DNA of 64,000 nucleotides from Hypoxylon rubiginosum (taxonomy: Eukaryota; Ascomycota; Sordariomycetes; Xylariales; Hypoxylaceae): contig CADCXA010000024.1 of assembly GCA_902806565.1 (NCBI GenBank), positions 930,001 through 994,000 on the forward strand, read 5' to 3'. This document shows positions 62,117 to 64,000 of this stretch, piece after piece; the stretch's first letter is position 1; every line of letters starts with the position of its first letter. Position numbers and translations under genes: made by a program. The notes under the pieces are model-generated. The model made no database searches and was not told the DNA's origin. It saw only the letters and a list, made by a program, of their open reading frames with translations.

Positions 62117-64000
62117 CTAGTCCGAGTCGCTATCAGACGAAGACGAGAACCCATTCCACTCCTCTTCCGTGTCGTCAAGCACGCCCGTAGCTTGCTGCTG
62201 CTGTACGCCGTCCTTTTTGCCGTCACCTCCTCCGTCCGAGTCGTCTTCTTCTTCGTCGTCCGAGTTCTCCTCGACCTCGAACGCGCCCGAGACGTCCCAC
62301 CGGTCGCCGGGCGCGCCCCGGCTCACGTACTTGACGAACTTGAGGGCGCCGCTGTCGCGCAGCACGAGCGACAGCGTGTTCCACGCCGCGCCCTGGAAGA
62401 ACAGGATGTTGTTGCTATCTTCGTCGTCGTCGTCCCCGCCCGACTTGTATATGGCGGCGTCCTCGTGGGCGGCGTCCTCGTCGCCCGCCATGTACACCTC
62501 CTGGGCGCCGAAGTCTTCTACTTCCTTCTTGTCGCCCTCGTCGTCATCGTCTTCTTGCGGCTTCTTATTCTTCTTCTTTGGGGGATCTGACTTAGCCTTG
62601 GCCTTGCCTTTGCCTTTGCCTTCCCCGTTGCCGTTGGCCTTGGCTGCGGGTTCTGCTGCCGCGGGGGCTTCGCTGTCGCTGTCGCTGCCGTCCTCGTTTT
62701 CGCCCCCGTTTGCGTCGTCTTCATCGCCCCATCCGCGGCTCGGCGTGATGCCTAGGGTCAGCTCGAGGCGAGGCTTGCCTTCGTGGCCCGTCGCCAGCGT
62801 GTAGTCCCTGCCGCGGCGGAAGCGCCGCGCCATAAGGTCGTGGCTCTCGATCACGCAGCCCGTGGCCATCTGCAGCCAGCGGCCGAACGACTTGCTCGGG
62901 AGGAAGTCCTCCAGGAGCTCCTTAAGAGGCGACTTTTGCTTGGATTTTTGTTTCTTGGCAGCTGCGGTCTTGTCGGGGGGAGCGGACTCGGCGCGTTCCG
63001 GCTGGAGGTACAGGTACCGGTGCTTGTGGGGCGGCTTTGCGACCCGCCAGGGCCCCTTTTCGATCTCGGCGCTGTCTTCTACGGCAGAAGTGTGGTCGAG
63101 GGTGGTGACGAAGTTTCGCAACTTCTTCGCAAATGTAGGCCTGAGAAGATTCGGCAGCGTGATGCTCGACCCTGCTTCGAAATGCTCCCAGACCTCCTCA
63201 AGGGTGCTGGGGGTAAGGTATGTCGGGGCCATGTAATCGAGCAGGAACTCTAGATCGTCTTTGGTAAACTCTGATTTCAAGCGTGGCTCAACTTCGACTG
63301 GTTGAGGCTGAGGCATGTCGTATTGCTCAGGGTTCCCTTGTAATTGCATCAACCCGCTGTTCTTGGCCAGCTTTTCCTCGGCACCCTCGACATATCCGTC
63401 TTCGCCAATTTGGGGAATGTGGAACCAGCCGCTGATGGCCATGCGCACTCTACCGCCCTCCTTCTCGAGTTGCTCCTTGGTCTCTGCGCGGTACACCTCC
63501 TCGACGTCGTGGAAGCTCTCGCCGGGCTGGACGGCGAAGAAGCTCAGCTGGTTCCACGCCGGCGGGATAATCTTGGAAACGTCCGGCGCAGGCGTCTTTG
63601 CGATCTGGCCGTTGGCGCCCTTGATCTCCCGTACGGGGAATAGCCTTAATGCACCACCCCATTCCGGCTTCCAGGGTAGGTCGGGATCGGTCAGGTAGAG
63701 GATATAGCTGACCTTACGGCTGCCGATTACGTCGTCGTGACACAGAAGATAGCACCCCGGGGTGTAGACGTTAATAGCCATGTCTGTCTTTCTACCACTC
63801 AGGGGGCCACATCCGGTAATATGAGCGACGTAGTCTCGGAAAGATTGCGAGTACATGGCATCCCTAAGCGCAAGCAGAGAAGGTAGCTTAGCTAGGGCGG
63901 CATCGTCTAAGCCGTCGAGGTTTGCGAGGTCGCCGGACTGGTGGATCTTGTAGATATCGGTCTCCTTGGGAGTGAAGGAGACATTGTCCTTGATCTCGTC
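62117..64000 (-). CDS. TPA1: Prolyl dihydroxylase TPA1/OFD1 (5' end outside window)
   Basis: An uninterrupted frame runs from the stop at 62117 to the window edge (627 residues seen); codons upstream of ATG 63856 continue in frame (IYKIHQSGDLANLDGLDD), so that ATG is internal and the true start lies beyond 64000. It is a 2-oxoglutarate/Fe(II) dioxygenase. The jelly-roll core shows YTPGCYLLCHDDVIGSRKVS with the HxD iron ligands, GGALRLFP, GESFHDVEEV with the distal histidine, and RMAISGWFH with the 2-oxoglutarate arginine region. It is followed by the Ofd1 C-terminal domain (FLLDYMAPTYLTPSTLEEVW, later GRWLQMATGCVIESHDLMAR). Yeast Tpa1 hydroxylates ribosomal protein Rps23 and affects termination; fission yeast Ofd1 also destabilises the SREBP fragment Sre1N when oxygen is present. 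A long Lys/Glu/Asp-rich insert (GKGKGKAKAKSDPPKKKNKK) and an acidic DSDSD tail are present. Confidence 0.92.
   Translation of the reverse strand, partial: DEIKDNVSFTPKETDIYKIHQSGDLANLDGLDDAALAKLPSLLALRDAMYSQSFRDYVAHITGCGPLSGRKTDMAINVYTPGCYLLCHDDVIGSRKVSYILYLTDPDLPWKPEWGGALRLFPVREIKGANGQIAKTPAPDVSKIIPPAWNQLSFFAVQPGESFHDVEEVYRAETKEQLEKEGGRVRMAISGWFHIPQIGEDGYVEGAEEKLAKNSGLMQLQGNPEQYDMPQPQPVEVEPRLKSEFTKDDLEFLLDYMAPTYLTPSTLEEVWEHFEAGSSITLPNLLRPTFAKKLRNFVTTLDHTSAVEDSAEIEKGPWRVAKPPHKHRYLYLQPERAESAPPDKTAAAKKQKSKQKSPLKELLEDFLPSKSFGRWLQMATGCVIESHDLMARRFRRGRDYTLATGHEGKPRLELTLGITPSRGWGDEDDANGGENEDGSDSDSEAPAAAEPAAKANGNGEGKGKGKAKAKSDPPKKKNKKPQEDDDDEGDKKEVEDFGAQEVYMAGDEDAAHEDAAIYKSGGDDDDEDSNNILFFQGAAWNTLSLVLRDSGALKFVKYVSRGAPGDRWDVSGAFEVEENSDDEEEDDSDGGGDGKKDGVQQQQATGVLDDTEEEWNGFSSSSDSDSD

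Noticed and set aside
62169..63253. Plus-strand frames opposite TPA1 (up to 211 codons, poly-serine)
   Set aside because: Antisense shadows of acidic codons in TPA1.

Overview
The window looks like nuclear DNA of a filamentous ascomycete (Pezizomycotina, probably Sordariomycetes). The genes carry 50-100 nt introns with GT..AG borders and CTAAY-like branch sites. The recognisable families are fungal (CYP51B-type sterol demethylase, DUF3074, ubiquitin-like-domain STAND-type protein, KipA-type kinesin-7, endopolyphosphatase, Tpa1/Ofd1). The genome has a two-speed base composition: near-normal GC gene blocks are interrupted by very AT-rich blocks (about 1-18,540 and 50,630-58,270) in which almost every C and G has become T and A. 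That is the signature of repeat-induced point mutation (RIP) on old transposons. The species cannot be named from this sequence.

Layout. (1) 1-18.5 kb: AT-rich RIP block with no credible gene, only short tandem and direct repeats. (2) 18.6-50.6 kb: gene block. In order, all on the minus strand: a ubiquitin-like-domain protein, the valyl-tRNA synthetase VAS1, a DUF3074 protein, CYP51, a type II membrane glycosyltransferase-like protein (GT23/fucosyltransferase-like), a kinesin-7 and an STK19-family winged-helix protein; then a histidine phosphatase on the plus strand. Three intergenic stretches here are unusually long (4-5 kb) and show no convincing gene, but one of them holds a compact cluster of perfect palindromes that carry tRNA-like A-box and B-box sequences. 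(3) 50.6-58.1 kb: a second AT-rich block of 7.45 kb, bounded by 111-bp direct repeats that differ only by G-to-A and C-to-T changes, probably a RIP-killed LTR-type element. (4) 58.1-64 kb: second gene block with endopolyphosphatase PPN1 (plus) converging on the dioxygenase TPA1/OFD1 (minus), which runs off the right edge.

The genes are mostly unlinked housekeeping functions: translation (VAS1), ergosterol synthesis (CYP51), microtubule motor (kinesin-7), polyphosphate turnover (PPN1), oxygen/2-oxoglutarate sensing (TPA1/OFD1). The only pathway link is indirect: Ofd1 homologues in fission yeast control the SREBP factor that induces sterol genes such as CYP51. I do not see a gene cluster, CRISPR array or obvious new multi-gene system. 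The most unusual items are the tRNA-like palindrome cluster at 30.56-30.93 kb, the VAS1 mitochondrial-type leader with no AUG, the asymmetric RIP of the two 111-bp repeats, and an unresolved frame break in the histidine phosphatase. All splice sites, starts and family assignments were read by eye.
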